This document shows positions 21,285 to 32,803 of a stretch of 64,000 nucleotides of DNA, piece by piece. Where the stretch lies: NCBI RefSeq assembly GCF_000330505.1, contig NW_004191777.1:339493-403492 (forward strand). The letters are read 5' to 3'. This DNA is from Entamoeba invadens IP1 (Eukaryota; Evosea; Mastigamoebida; Endamoebidae). The position numbers and the translations under genes are program-made. How positions within the stretch are numbered: the first letter of the stretch is position 1; each line of letters starts with the position of its first letter. The notes below the pieces were generated by a model. The model was not told the origin of the DNA. It saw only the letters and a list, made by a program, of their open reading frames with translations, and ran no database searches.

Positions 21285-23161
21285 ATGAAACTGTTTTTGT
21301 TGGTATTAATCTGCACCTTGACGACTTTCGCGAGCGTGTGGACACCATTCAAAAAGAAAAATTCTTGCTCAAAAGGGGTCGACTTCTGCGAGGAGGCGAA
21401 GTGGAGTTTTGAGGGCGAAATTGTCGCCTTTGCAGATTACGACAACGACCAGGAGTTTGTCACCTTTTGTTATTAATTATAGTAACGCTCGATGAAGCTA
21501 TTAATTATAATAAAAATACTATAAAGAAACTAATGACAAGAATTGAAGTTTTTGTGGTGAAAGGTGGGAAAATGATTGACGTTGTTAAACACAATTCTGA
21601 CTCCGAAGAGAGGTTTAGTAATAACAAAACGTTGCTCGCGATGCAAGACACGGTAGTGAGTGTGACTCCAGGCGACTTCATGTATTTGGGACAAACGGAT
21701 TTGTTAGTTCAAACCAAGTCGGTCGATGGTCTGATCAAAGTACATTTGTGTCCTAATGTGGTGTCGACTCCTATAACATGCAAAGAAGTTATTTCGAGTC
21801 AAACACAAGTTGCAGTATACGACGTTAATGGGGACAATTACTTGGATTTGATTGGTACTGACGTTGAAAGTAAAGGCACTGTTGTGTGGCTTGGAGTAGA
21901 CTCGTTAAGCAAAAACTTTGAGAAAACGACGAAATACAACTTCCCGACATATGACTCTAAATTTCCGATTACTATTGCAGACGTTAATGGGGATTGTAGA
22001 GGGGATATCATGTTTGTCAATAGCCAAAATGTTGAGATATATCTTGCAAGTTTTGAGAATGAGGAAATCAAGTATGTGCACAACTCAGAGAAAGATGTGA
22101 AACTTGAGAACATGAATTCCATCTTTGTGACTGATTTCAATCGCGATGGAAATTTGGATCTGGCATGGACGACGACAAAGGGCGAATTGAAAATTGTCCC
22201 AAATACACAACGCAAGATTTGTAAGTCGTTTTTGAAGTCGGACAGCTCGTGCCGTTCACAGTCCCAATTGTGTGAAAAAGATGATAATTTCAAGTTCAAT
22301 ACTAGCGAGGTGTTTACATTTACTTTGAACAGTTCATTGAGTTTCAAAGAGGTGGATGGCCTCACACAAGTTGCTGTTGGTGATTATAACAATGACGCGT
22401 ATCCGGATTTCGTAGTAATTGTGCAGGACAATACAGCGCAAGCTAAAGATGTCTTTGGACTACTTTTAATGAACGAAGCTGGCAAAAAGATATCGATTGA
22501 TGGTTCAGCAGAGAATGTCTTCAGAAGTACCTCTTTGGGAGCAACAAACGCCGTCTTCTATGACTGTGAGAATCAAGGTATTTTGAACGTATTGTTCAAC
22601 GTTGAGTCCTCTGAAAATTCAATGACAACACAGAAGGTGAAAATTATTAGTAACAACGAAGTTCCTGACGCACTCTTTGTGAAAATAGCAGCACTCAATG
22701 GAGTCATTTTGAAGCACGACACCAAAGCATATGGCACTTCATACTTTGGAGGGGTCTTTAAATTGGCGTTGGCAGACACGAGTGGAGACAACGTTGGTAT
22801 TTCGTCGATGCAATTGACCCAGACGACTCACAAGATCATCCAAATGCCATTTGCGCACATTGGCTTAGGTCGAATTTCAAATTACATTCAAGTTGTTGAA
22901 TTTGGGACAAACATGAAGTACACCGTCAACCACAATCAGTGGCAGTCTATCATCCCTAACTCGCAGTTGGTCGTTATCCCCGACCCTCCACAGAAAGCGG
23001 CGAATTGGAAAATCGAGTTATACTTCTTGGATTTGACACTGATGTTTTGGATTGCAATCGCCATGACCATTGCATTGGTGATACTTGGAATCATCATGCT
23101 TGCCCTTTTCATCAGAGACAAAAGAAAAGAGGCCAACAGCCATTTCTTGAATATGAAGTAA
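21285..23161 (+). CDS. ITFG1/LINKIN-like FG-GAP membrane protein
   Basis: Join 21285-21454, 21541-23161; 596 aa, close to human ITFG1 (TIP). Signal peptide (MKLFLLVLICTLTTFA), then a beta-propeller with FG-GAP-type calcium loops: ADYDNDQ, YDVNGDNYLDLIG, ADVNGDCRGDIMF, TDFNRDGNLDLAW, GDYNNDAYPDFVV. Near the end PNSQLVVIPDPP and W precede a single transmembrane helix (about 557-580) and a short basic tail RDKRKEANSHF. LINKIN proteins in animals support cell adhesion and bind RUVBL and tubulin; function in amoebae is unknown. An 86-nt intron restores DNDQE-IEVFVVKGG, completing the first propeller repeat. Confidence 0.9.
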
Positions 23162-23244
23162 CCTCTTCTTCGTCTTTCTGGTTCATTTTATTACAATTTA
23201 ATTCATTGATAAACAAATTATAATAAAAATGGATCTATCGGATA

Positions 23245-23571
23245 TCATCTGAGCTTGATGTAGATGATGAGGAAGAGCACAAGAACTATCACTATAAGAG
23301 CACAAGCAATTAGAAGGTTCTTTCGATCCCCCGCCTTTTGTGAATTTCCCGCTTTATCGATTTCAAAGACCGATTGAGTGGTGTAATCGTCGGCATTTTG
23401 ATAGTTGATCTCAAGTTGATCGATAACAGTTTGCTGTGTTTTTGTCATGTCGTTGAGCATTGTCATCCCTTGGTGAATGTCTTTCATTTGTGTGTTAATG
23501 TGTTGAAGCCGTTGAGTCTTGTCGTTATCGACTTGGACCAATAAGTCACTTTCTGTTTGTTGGTTGTTCAT
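23245..23571 (-). CDS. Short Qa-type SNARE
   Basis: 108 aa. A central SNARE motif (HINTQMKDIHQGMTMLNDM, then TQQTVIDQLEINYQNADDY) has Gln at the zero layer and is followed by a basic linker and a C-terminal transmembrane anchor of about 22 hydrophobic residues (LLIACALIVIVLVLFLIIY). The IDQLE-NAxDY pattern is that of Qa SNAREs (syntaxins). The N-terminal Habc bundle usual for syntaxins is absent; only about 25 residues precede the motif. It could be a naturally short form, or an upstream exon may be missed, although an ATG at 23571 gives a clean start. Confidence 0.8.
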   Translation of the reverse strand: MNNQQTESDLLVQVDNDKTQRLQHINTQMKDIHQGMTMLNDMTKTQQTVIDQLEINYQNADDYTTQSVFEIDKAGNSQKAGDRKNLLIACALIVIVLVLFLIIYIKLR

Positions 23572-23750
23572 TTTGTTTTCTGTTTGGAGTTCATTTTTTC
23601 ACATCAGCAAATTTTTTGAATTGACAAAAGTGTTTTTTATGGAAGAGTCTTCTATATGTTTTTTTAATGGTTTATTTATAATTTAATTTACTATATTGTC
23701 TTGTTTCAACAAATTGCAAAGATTTGAATTAATAATTCAGTAAGATCAAG

Positions 23751-25454
23751 ATGATATCAATCGGAGCAACACCAAGAAAAAACTCTAAGATCATTTCTAA
23801 GCTTTTCACTAAACAGGAAGAAGAAAAGAGGAAAACACAAGCCAAGTTCGAAGCGGAAAGTCTAACATTAGTTCGTCGGCTTTGTATAGTTTACTTATAG
23901 TTTTTTATATACTCAAAGTATAGTTTAAGTACACACCTGCAATGAGCCCCCCAATTCTACTCGACGAGGAAGAGGAAGGACTTTCTTCAGTTATTGACAT
24001 CGATGACATATTTGCACAACAAACGAATGCGTTTATCGTTGACACAAAAGTTTGTTGTATTACCATTTCCTGTTATTTCCGATAACACCGTTTCAATAAC
24101 AACTTTTAATGTGGTACAAACATGTTAAGACATCTTTAAAAAGTTATTCAAACAACAAATGATTGAAAGGACAAAGCAAAAAAGAATTTACTCGAAAACG
24201 ACACATACCCACTTTGGCTTGGGCAGGCTCAATACCAAAAAGTGTCACCATATACCAACTTAAACTTAATTGATACAAAACACACAGACCGTAATAAACG
24301 TCCAATCATTTTGGTTCAACCACAAAATGAGCTCCACGACGTCCACACAAGCGAAGAAAGAATACGTCAATTGTACTATTACTTGATCTCTAAATTGGAT
24401 TCCTTTGTCAACAGCGAATACACAATCGTCTATATCGACAAAAACGATACTCTGCCCCTACACTTGGTCAAAGCACTGTATCGACTCTTTCCAGAAAAGT
24501 ACCACAAAAACCTTTACAAAATCTATTTAATACTTAACCCATCAATTAAACTGAAAATCACTACATCGTTCCTATTAAAAAAATCATACGATAAAATAGT
24601 CATTGTAAAGGACCTTTTTGATGTTTTTGAGACGATTCCAGTTGGGGTATTGACATTCCCAAAGTGGGTCATCACAGAATATACAAAAGTTTCTCATCCT
24701 GTTTTTGGACTCAATTTGCACGACTCAAATCAGCACAACAACAGAGGAGTTTCTGAACTTCCAATTGTCATGGAATGCGCAATCCAATATTTCTCGGCAA
24801 ATCCAGTCGCACTGACAACTGAAGGTATTTTTAGGTTAAGTGGAAATAAAGATAGAGTCGATTATTATGTTGACGCATTCAACCATTGCAGAGTCTTTGT
24901 GTTCCCTATTGAGGAAGACCCTCATGTGGTCTGCTCAGTCATGAAGACGTTTTTGCAGTCAATGCCAAACCCCATTTTGACTCCAGACGTTGGAGAAGAA
25001 ATTGTGACTCTTTTTTGTTTGTTGCTTCTATTTGTGTCTAATATTAGAATCTATATAATAATAATAATAATATGTTATTATTTAATAGTTCTTTTATATA
25101 AATAATTCCATTTTTAGAATAGTACATAATATAATAAATTTATTAATAGCAAATACGAATCAAGATGACGACATTTCACTGGAAATTGGAAGACTCTTCT
25201 TGATGACGCCAATTGAAAATCGAAGGCTTTTACTTGCACTTGTAAACTTAGCCCGACTTGTTGCTGATCATAGCGATGTCAATAGAATGGATGTTGTTAA
25301 CTTGGGCAACATCTTTGGCCCTTGTGTGTATTGGAAGGACTATTCCATCAAATCAATTAACGACGTGCGCTGTATCAATGCGTTCTTTTCGTATCTGATA
25401 AAAAACGTTGGCGACTACGTTGACGCGATGCTTGAGACGTATCAGGTGAAATAG
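23751..25454 (+). CDS. RhoGAP with N-terminal BCH/CRAL-TRIO-like domain (p50RhoGAP type)
   Basis: Join 23751-23888, 23930-24049, 24170-25016, 25150-25454; 469 aa. The N-terminal about 95 residues are charged and acidic (LLDEEEEGLSS). A Sec14-like BCH domain follows (about 110-270): LYYYLISKLDSF, YTIVYIDKNDTLP, YHKNLYKIYLILNPS. The RhoGAP domain (about 275-465) has the arginine finger in TEGIFRLSGN, then VMKTFLQSMPNPIL and NLGNIFGPCVYW. This order is the same as animal ARHGAP1. It should accelerate GTP hydrolysis by Rho/Rac proteins, so it acts on the same pathway as the CYRI proteins in this window. Introns are 41, 120 and 133 nt; the first opens GTTTAC, the only departure from GTTTGT, so exon 1 is the weakest part. 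Confidence 0.88.
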
Positions 25455-25512
25455 CTTCTTCTATTTTAGTATACCACAACAACCATAAATGAACTATATT
25501 TCTTAACTTACA

Positions 25513-26247
25513 TTATATTTTTGAAGAGCAACTTTGAGATGGAGTTTCAAGAATACTGACATCAAACTGAGTGAGGGAATTGAGTAAGACGTCTGCCTTT
25601 TTAAATGTTGGATCTTGTTTAACATGTGAGTCTGGGATGGCGACAGTCAATCCGCCAGTTGCTACACCAGCTAAGACTCCATTGACTGAGTCTTCAAATA
25701 CAACGACCTTCTTCATATCATATTCCCCACAGAGATGTGCTGCGTGAATGAAAATGTCGGGGTTTGGTTTCGACTTCTTAACAGATTTTGAGTCTCCACA
25801 AACAAGAATGTCAACGTATTTCATCATGTCTTGATGCGAAAACATTTTGTAGTCGACCATCCCCTGTTGACTACTTGTCGCAATGGCCACTTTCATCCCA
25901 AGCCCTTTCAATTTCTTAAGAATTTCAAGCGCTCCAGGAAACGCTTTCACTTCATTCTTGAGTGTTTCCAATCGCTCTTTCTTGTATTTTACCATCTACT
26001 TGTCAAGATGTATGATCTTTAGAAACAAACAAACTTCTTCTCTTGTTTTTGTGATTTTATGAGTGTCAATTATGGTTTGGTTTGCTTTGGGAGAAGACAC
26101 ACCCATCACTTTAGACCTCGTCTCCCAAGTGTATTCCTTCCCATCTCCGTACTTGTTGATGAATTCCTGATTAATTTTCGCGTAGATTTCTTCGGTGTCC
26201 AAGAGTGTCCCGTCCAAATCGAAAAGGGCGCAAGTATACTTCAACAT
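25513..26247 (-). CDS. HAD-family phosphatase (HDHD1/GPP-like)
   Basis: Complement of join 25513-25995, 26035-26247; 231 aa. Motif I is FDLDGTLLDTE with the nucleophile and acid Asp; motif II is ATSSQQG; motif III Lys lies in KKSKPNPDIF; motif IV is VVFEDSVNGVLAG. The helical cap sits between motifs I and II. This set and length fit the DOG/HDHD1 group of small-molecule phosphatases (sugar phosphates, pseudouridine 5'-phosphate). Substrate cannot be read from sequence. The 39-nt intron (GTTTGT...GTAG) joins in phase 0. Confidence 0.9.
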
Positions 26248-26529
26248 CTTTAGTCTTTGATAAATAAGTGTAACCCTTTTTATACCAAGAAAGTTAGTTA
26301 CAAATTTTTTATTTCGTTATGGAAATTTTTTATTGAATTTTAATTGTGTAAAATCATTTCATCGATTTTTTAACTTTCCAAAGAATTTTTTTCTCATTCA
26401 AATGATGAAACTATTACTTACTAAATAATAAACCAGAGAAGTATCTATTGAATACAAAGGAATAACACACAAATGAATATTAACAGTTGAACACTCAATT
26501 TGTACAAAGCACACGAAGTCTCTAAATTC

Positions 26530-29052
26530 TTAATTTTGTGTTGCTGTGTCTTCAGCTGTAGCTTTCACACATAGCGGGCAAATGACCTTTTCTTTCATGC
26601 AATTCTCAAAGCTCTCAATCTTTTCATTCATCCTTTTGATGACATCTTCTTCAATATTTGCATTCTTACTCACAGCAAGGGCTTTCTGCTTTAGCCCATT
26701 TCCGACGTATTTGTGTTTCTTCGGACAAAACACAATCAAGTCTGCTTGTGACTTGAGTTTAGTGTTCAGTCGTTGTGATGTCCCGTCGATGCTTGCGGTC
26801 ATCTTATCGACCATAAATTGTTCGTCACTTTTATTTTCTTCTGTTTTGCTGTTATCCACAACGCACTCAAAGTATATTTGGTTGATTAGTGTGACTTCAT
26901 AAGCCTCAAACTCTATTTTTGGAGTTTCGAAAACAAATTGAAGCAACTTGGAACACACGACCAAATTTGTTCGCAAGAAAGTACTTAACTTTTCCTCTGT
27001 GAAATCGTGGATGATGTCGATGATGAAATGCTCGATGTCTTCTCGGTTGACTGCATTATACACTTTGTCCAGTAAGTACTCAAGCGCACTTCCAGTTTGC
27101 TCAAACAGATACAGCAAAGTGGCGGACTCGATGATGTAATTGTTTTGTGTCAAAAAGATGTATGTTCGCGAAAAGTCGAAAAGTGGATCATCGAGTGAAT
27201 GCATCAAAGTAATAAACGCGCTTGGCGTTCTCTCCATCACAGGCAGCTTTTGCAGTAAAATTGCTTTGATATATAAATCGTACAAATCGTACTTAGCATT
27301 CTCGCTTATCATCGCGATGCAGTTGAACGTCAACGTCTTTGGGGTTATCAATTGCGTCAACGCTTCTAATTGTTGCGTTTTCAACTTTTTCAGAATGCCT
27401 TCAAGTTGTGCGATGTGTGACGCCGCTGGTGCCAATTTTATTCCACGACACAGGAGTTCAAATTTCTGCGAAGTGTCCAAAGCATCGTATAAAGGTGGGG
27501 TGTTCAAGATCTCAAATATCGACTTGGGGACGTTTTTAATGAGCGCAGATATGAACAGCTGGGGCTCGACTATATTTCGGGACAATCGTCGAATCGCTTG
27601 GCAATATGCTTCCACCACATCATACTCACACAATAATAGCATCTACTTTGTAAATAAAAATTCTATTTCTAGTTACTATATTATTATAATTAAAGTATTA
27701 TAAAATGCTTAATGGAGACAAACCTCAAGAACATATTTCCAGAAGAGATATGGATGTTCTGCTAGTCTTAACATCGCCTTTTTTCTGTCATAGAGCAATC
27801 TTTGGTTTAGGAAATTGATGAAGAGTGGATCATCAATTGTGTTAAAGTAATAATCCTTATCAATGTACAAACACACAACCAAGTCCGCGACTTTAGCATT
27901 TTCCTCTGCGAGTTTGTCGAGTGTTTTTATGATTTGCTCATACTCTTTAAGGTCGAGTCGATGTGAATAAAATATAGTTTGATATATTTCCGTGTCAAAG
28001 ACGTTGAATGTTTCAAGCAATTTATACGCTTTCATTGGTGACACCTTCACCACATTTTTGGCAATTTCAGAAACAACATCTTTCGAACAGTCATAGCTTC
28101 TCAGTAATTCACAGAGTTTCACATTTTTGTCGGCGTCATCTACTATACACAATTGTTGCGTCACCAAATGCTCTAATGTATCAACCGTTCTCACGTCTAT
28201 GATATTGCTTTCGTCCCACACAACCACCCCTTCCATCATCTTTTTTCCATGGACACACGGAAAACTGTATGGTATTATTTCTTTAGGTTTAATTATTAAT
28301 TTATTAGAATACAAGACGTTCTGCCCTATTAAAATACTCAGCACTTTGGAATCGAAAAGAAAGAACAGTTCCCCTGCGGCACACGCAGAGATGGACATGT
28401 TTTTCGAGAAGATCCGATTCCCAAAGTCCTGCTCTTTAACAGCAACTGGCGCCAGTGTATTATTACTGATCTCGAGAATTTGCAACTTGTTATTGTAATT
28501 CACTCCAACCGTGTTCCCATTCACATAAAACATGTCGCACATCCCAACTTCTTTTTGTTGCCCAAGTCGAATCTCGTCACTCTCACCCATTTTAATATAC
28601 ATCAGCTTCGTGTTGTTTTTAAAGAAGATGTATGACCCACAGCTTTTCACTTGCTCTATCGCGCGTTTCTCACTCTGATAGACCTCTATCAAACTCCCCG
28701 TGTTGATATTGAACAGTCCAACTTGTCCTCCACTCGTTCCAAAAACCCCAATCGGCAATCCAAAATGCGAGATCAATGTGAAGCAAGTGACGCTCCCCAA
28801 CTTGTTTTGTTTTTGCACTTTGATCGAGCGGAGGGTAGGGTTGTGTACAGGGTTTCTTGAAATCGTGTACGAAAAGTAATTGTAATTATCAAACAAGACG
28901 ATAACGTCCTGTCCGTGGTTGTCTATCGAGCAAAACGCTTGTCCGTTGTCAAACTCCGACAAGTTCAGGTGTTGAGTGAAATTTGCTTTTACAGACTCGA
29001 CACGAATTTGGAGGCTCAGTTGGTGTTTTAAGTCTTCTTGAATTGTTGCCAC
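26530..29052 (-). CDS. HOPS/CORVET-type vacuolar sorting subunit (VPS family)
   Basis: Complement of join 26530-27642, 27724-29052; 813 aa. The N-terminal about 330 residues look like a WD/beta-propeller without strong WD signatures (GVFGTSGGQVGLFNINTGS). The second half is alpha-solenoid of clathrin-repeat type, including YIIESATLLYLFEQTGSALEYLL. The extreme C-terminus has a lone CPLC pair after a coiled segment, like a reduced RING. This architecture is that of Vps8, 11, 18, 39 and 41, which tether endosomes and lysosomes through Rab5 or Rab7. I cannot assign the exact subunit. The 81-nt intron joins in phase 0. Confidence 0.6.
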
Positions 29053-29148
29053 TGCATGTTTTGTTGTTGAGGAAAAGATTGAAATCGTTAAGAAATTGGC
29101 TGAGCGTTATTTTGTTACTATTAATTAATTAAATAAATTTTTGAATAT

Positions 29149-29334
29149 TTAAATGACACTTTGGCGATCAAAAACCGTTCGAACAAGTGACTTCGTCGTC
29201 ACAAACTTTGTTGAGGAATAACAGGAAACACCGAAGTAAATTGGAACGAGTTGGGCAATATCGCCATTGGATTTTTTAAGTTCAGAGTTGATCATCGAAT
29301 TTTCCAATCGAATTTTCAGGTTCAAATCTTTCAT
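29149..29334 (-). CDS. Small hypothetical protein
   Basis: 61 codons, ATG at 29334. The text is amphipathic (MKDLNLKIRLENSMINSELK), then IAQLVPIYFGVSCYSS. Codons use C and G endings like neighbouring genes, which argues that it is real. GTTTGTG occurs inside it and could be a 5' splice site, so the 3' part is uncertain. I recognise no family. Confidence 0.4.
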   Translation of the reverse strand: MKDLNLKIRLENSMINSELKKSNGDIAQLVPIYFGVSCYSSTKFVTTKSLVRTVFDRQSVI

Positions 29335-29467
29335 CGTTTACTTCGCATCATTCCCATGCTTATGTTGTTCTAGTTTCTTTCTATATATAAAAATAAACTA
29401 TATTATAATTATAAAAATAGTATATAATATACCATTCGAATATAGTATGCCAAACTACAAAAAACAA

Positions 29468-30961
29468 TCATTTAAAGAGTTTTGTCAACACAACGTTCTG
29501 TTTCTTCTTTTCCGGATTTTGAGAGACGGGGCAGCTAGGGGGTCTAGACTGTTTTGCTTTGAAATGGTTAATTTGTTCGGGGTGGTCTTGTTGAGAAGTT
29601 GGCGACGAGTTTTGGCTTGGGGAATACGATCCTCCACCTGGTGGAGTTGTTGACGTTGAATATGACCTTGGGGAATCAAGAAGTCCTAGTGCTAAATTGA
29701 GGTTTACTCCAGACGGAGTTACTGTGACCGAGTCATGTTTCGACTTTGTTCTTGCGCCAATGACAAACGATTTTTTGGGTGCGTACTTAGCATAGAACTG
29801 TTGTAAAAAGTTTTGTTCGTGTTCTGGGAGTGGCACTGGTGTTGCGAAGTCGTTGTAAGTGAGAGCAAAAGTGATTGAATGTGGTATTTTCGATTTGAAT
29901 GGGTTTCGTATGTCGATTTGTTTCGATGTGAATTCAAGGGATTCGTTCCCGAGAAAAAATGTATGAAAAGATACTCGAGCGACGATAGTATGGCCATAAC
30001 TTGGGCTGTTTCATTATTCTATTTTTCTTCAAATGAACACCACCATCACACACAGTTCATTGAAAAAACAAACTTTGAATTGATGAGTCGGACTCGAACA
30101 TTGACATCACCACTTAGTGGTAAAGGGGGGTCTAAATTGAGTTGAATGACATTAGTTAATTCGGAAAAATTGCATGAATAAGTTGGTGAAGTGTCTACAA
30201 GTGGTCTCACACTAAAAAACGGTTTGTAATAGTTCTCGATATCGCTAATTTCTAACACATATGACACCGCGTTCGCTCGAGACATTTCTGGTAATGGCCC
30301 AAACTTAATCGAGTCAACCAAAATTGTACGTCCAACAAACAAAATTTGCCTTGATAACAACTCGCCAAAGTACTCGACGTATCTTGTCTGTGATGGCATA
30401 CAAACGCCTTTCCCCTTTTTCGATCGCTTTTCAGCAAATTTTGCAAGCGCCGCCTGCGGTGAATTACACTTTTTGATGTATTGCAAGAAGCATGTTATAA
30501 TAGTTCCTGTTCTTCCTCTTCCCGCAAGGCAATGTACAACAACTACATTTGAAGGGTCACTATAGTAATAACTCGCCATGTCTTCTATAATGTGACACAA
30601 CACAATTAAAGTTGGGTTGTGATGGTCTGGAAATGGGTACCACTTCACGTTGTCATGAAACGGTTTTGCGTCGTATGGATTTTCTGTGAGGTTGTACACT
30701 TTGTAGTGCCCTGGATGCCTTTGCTGGATTTTAGTTTTCTTTATAGTTTACTCTCTATTTGGTATAGTTCAGACAAACGTTGAGAAACTCTGAGACATCG
30801 TTCATATCATTTCTATAGTACGCCTCCATACCAAACGCAGGATACCCCATCGCAATAATTCTGTCGTCAATGTACGTCAAGTCCAAGTTAAACTGGTCGT
30901 CGATAAACCGTCTTTTGTCTTGTGAAACTTGTGTCTTGACAATGTTAAGCATGGATGCCAT
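29468..30961 (-). CDS. PTEN-like phosphoinositide 3-phosphatase
   Basis: Complement of join 29468-30005, 30074-30723, 30779-30961; 456 aa. The phosphatase domain aligns throughout with PTEN: DLTYIDDRIIAMGYPA, NVCLN region, HYKVYNLTEN, and the P-loop HCLAGRGRTG (human HCKAGKGRTG; both P-loop lysines are replaced, by Leu and Arg). A C2 domain follows: PLPLSGDVNVRVRL, then RVSFHTFFLG. The N-terminus starts ASMLNIVKTQVS-QDKRRF, close to the PTEN PIP2-binding segment. The last about 90 residues are rich in Ser, Pro and Gln, perhaps a regulatory tail. Introns are 55 and 68 nt. It should remove the 3-phosphate from PIP3; the changed P-loop charge could alter specificity. Confidence 0.93.
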
Positions 30962-32803
30962 TGTGTGGCTTTTTTAAGTTTATTCGAAACAATAGTTTTT
31001 TATGGTTATGAAATTGGTTTTTGTTTGTTTCCTTTCTTTAATAATAATCCACTTTTTTATTTTACTTTTTCAGTTTTTCAACTTTCGCTTTTCTTGTTGT
31101 TTTAAAGGTTCGAAAAATGGGTGTTTTTGAATCAATTAACCCGATTATTGGAAGAAAAAAAGAGAACAATATGACCAGTTATTATTTTGGAGTTCATTTT
31201 TTTTAATAATAAAATGTTATGCAAAATGTTTATAAAATAATAATTTTGAACATTATTTTCAATATTTCTTTTGAAAAAAAAAATAAAAGGTATGAATAAA
31301 ATTATATTTGTAATACTTAGTTAAAGTTTTTTTTGATTATTAAAAGTAAAGTTAAAATAATGTTCAAACAACATTTTTTTTATTGTTATCAAAAAAAGAA
31401 TTAAAGATTAATTTACAGAATTCAAATTTATTTTATTAGTTTGATAATAATTAAAAAACTGTTTTTTAGTATTTTTGTTTTGAAAATATTTAATTTTTTG
31501 AATAGTTTAATTACTAAAAAGTTATATTAATCATTTATAATATAACATATAATAAACTGTATTAATTCTTTGATACTTAAATTATTATTCAAAAAAAATT
31601 GCGATTTTTCTTCTTTCATTATTAAATTTTACTAAACTATTCTTTTTGTGAAAAAGAATAGTTGTTTTAACTATTTTTAACTTTATCTTTTTATAACAAT
31701 AATAAGTATTAAATTAACAATTATTAGTTTGTAATCAAATTGGCAAGTAAATAATTTAACTACCACTAAGACAAATTATATAATGAAGTATAAAATATTA
31801 TATATTTATTTTACATTTTTGTGGCATATAAGTTGGGGTAAAAAAAGGCGTGAAAAATTTTGTAGTTGAACAACTAGAAAATTGTTACAATCTATGATTT
31901 GATAAATTTTTGTGCCATAGAAATCAGATAATGACTTTTTTTCTTTCTCAAAAATGTTTTTTATATCATTTATTATTTTTTTTCAAACAAACATATTTAT
32001 TATGGTTGTTTTTTCTATTATTTTATCTATAAAAATACAATTGTTAAATAAAAAGTTTAAAACTTCTACAAAAACAATTTTTTATTCAAAATACTTTAAT
32101 TATAATGGCAACTACAATATAGTTTTACCACAATAATGAAACCACTAATTATTACACCATATTTCTTAAATAATGAGTAAAAACTATTTAAATTTATTCA
32201 ACAAAAACGAATTTGCCTTTGAACTTAACTAAAGATCTTCTATAACAATATTAATTTTTTGTGTGATATAACTTTTTAATAACAGCCCAACATAAGAGAA
32301 TATGCTTTAATCTTATACCTATTATTTTATTCGATGCGTTTTATGACAGTTTATTTTCTATGTATAGAAATGGAAAAATAATGGTCATTTTTGTCCAACT
32401 TTTCTTGGCTTTTTGCTCTTCCATTTTTGTTTTTTGTTTACTTATCAATGTTACTTCAACACTAATAATTATACATCATAGCGAATTTTGCCTCACATCC
32501 AAATTATTCTTGAGAGAAAAGTTTAATTCTTCTTTAAGAAAAAATCTTAGTCATTATCACTTACAGTTGAACATTTTTTTATTAAGTTTTGAATAAATGT
32601 TTTCATATATCTTAGTAAAAAACCTCTTTGAATGTGAATTTGAAACTTTTTATAGGTTGGACAAGTTTGCGACCAAACTAGATATCATTTGGCTGATTGA
32701 GAAGAGTAAACTTTCCATAAGAAAAAAAGACATGTACTAAAATTACCCACTGAATATATAAGCGCGCAAATCTCCAAAACTACAGAGAAACAACCGATTT
32801 TGT
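30962..32803. other. Long AT-rich intergenic region
   Basis: About 1.8 kb of extreme AT content. ORFs at 31954 and 32360 are hydrophobic, low-complexity and lack gene-like codon use. Nothing supported except that the last 100 bp lead into the ATPase start (GCGCGC at 32762). Confidence 0.55.

Noticed and set aside
29267..29653. Plus-strand ORF of 128 codons opposite the PTEN C-terminus
   Set aside because: Antisense shadow of the PTEN tail and of the small minus-strand gene.
32360..32596. Plus-strand ORF of 78 codons before the ATPase
   Set aside because: Hydrophobic low-complexity composition with A/T-ending codons typical of random AT-rich frames; no start context or homologue recognised.
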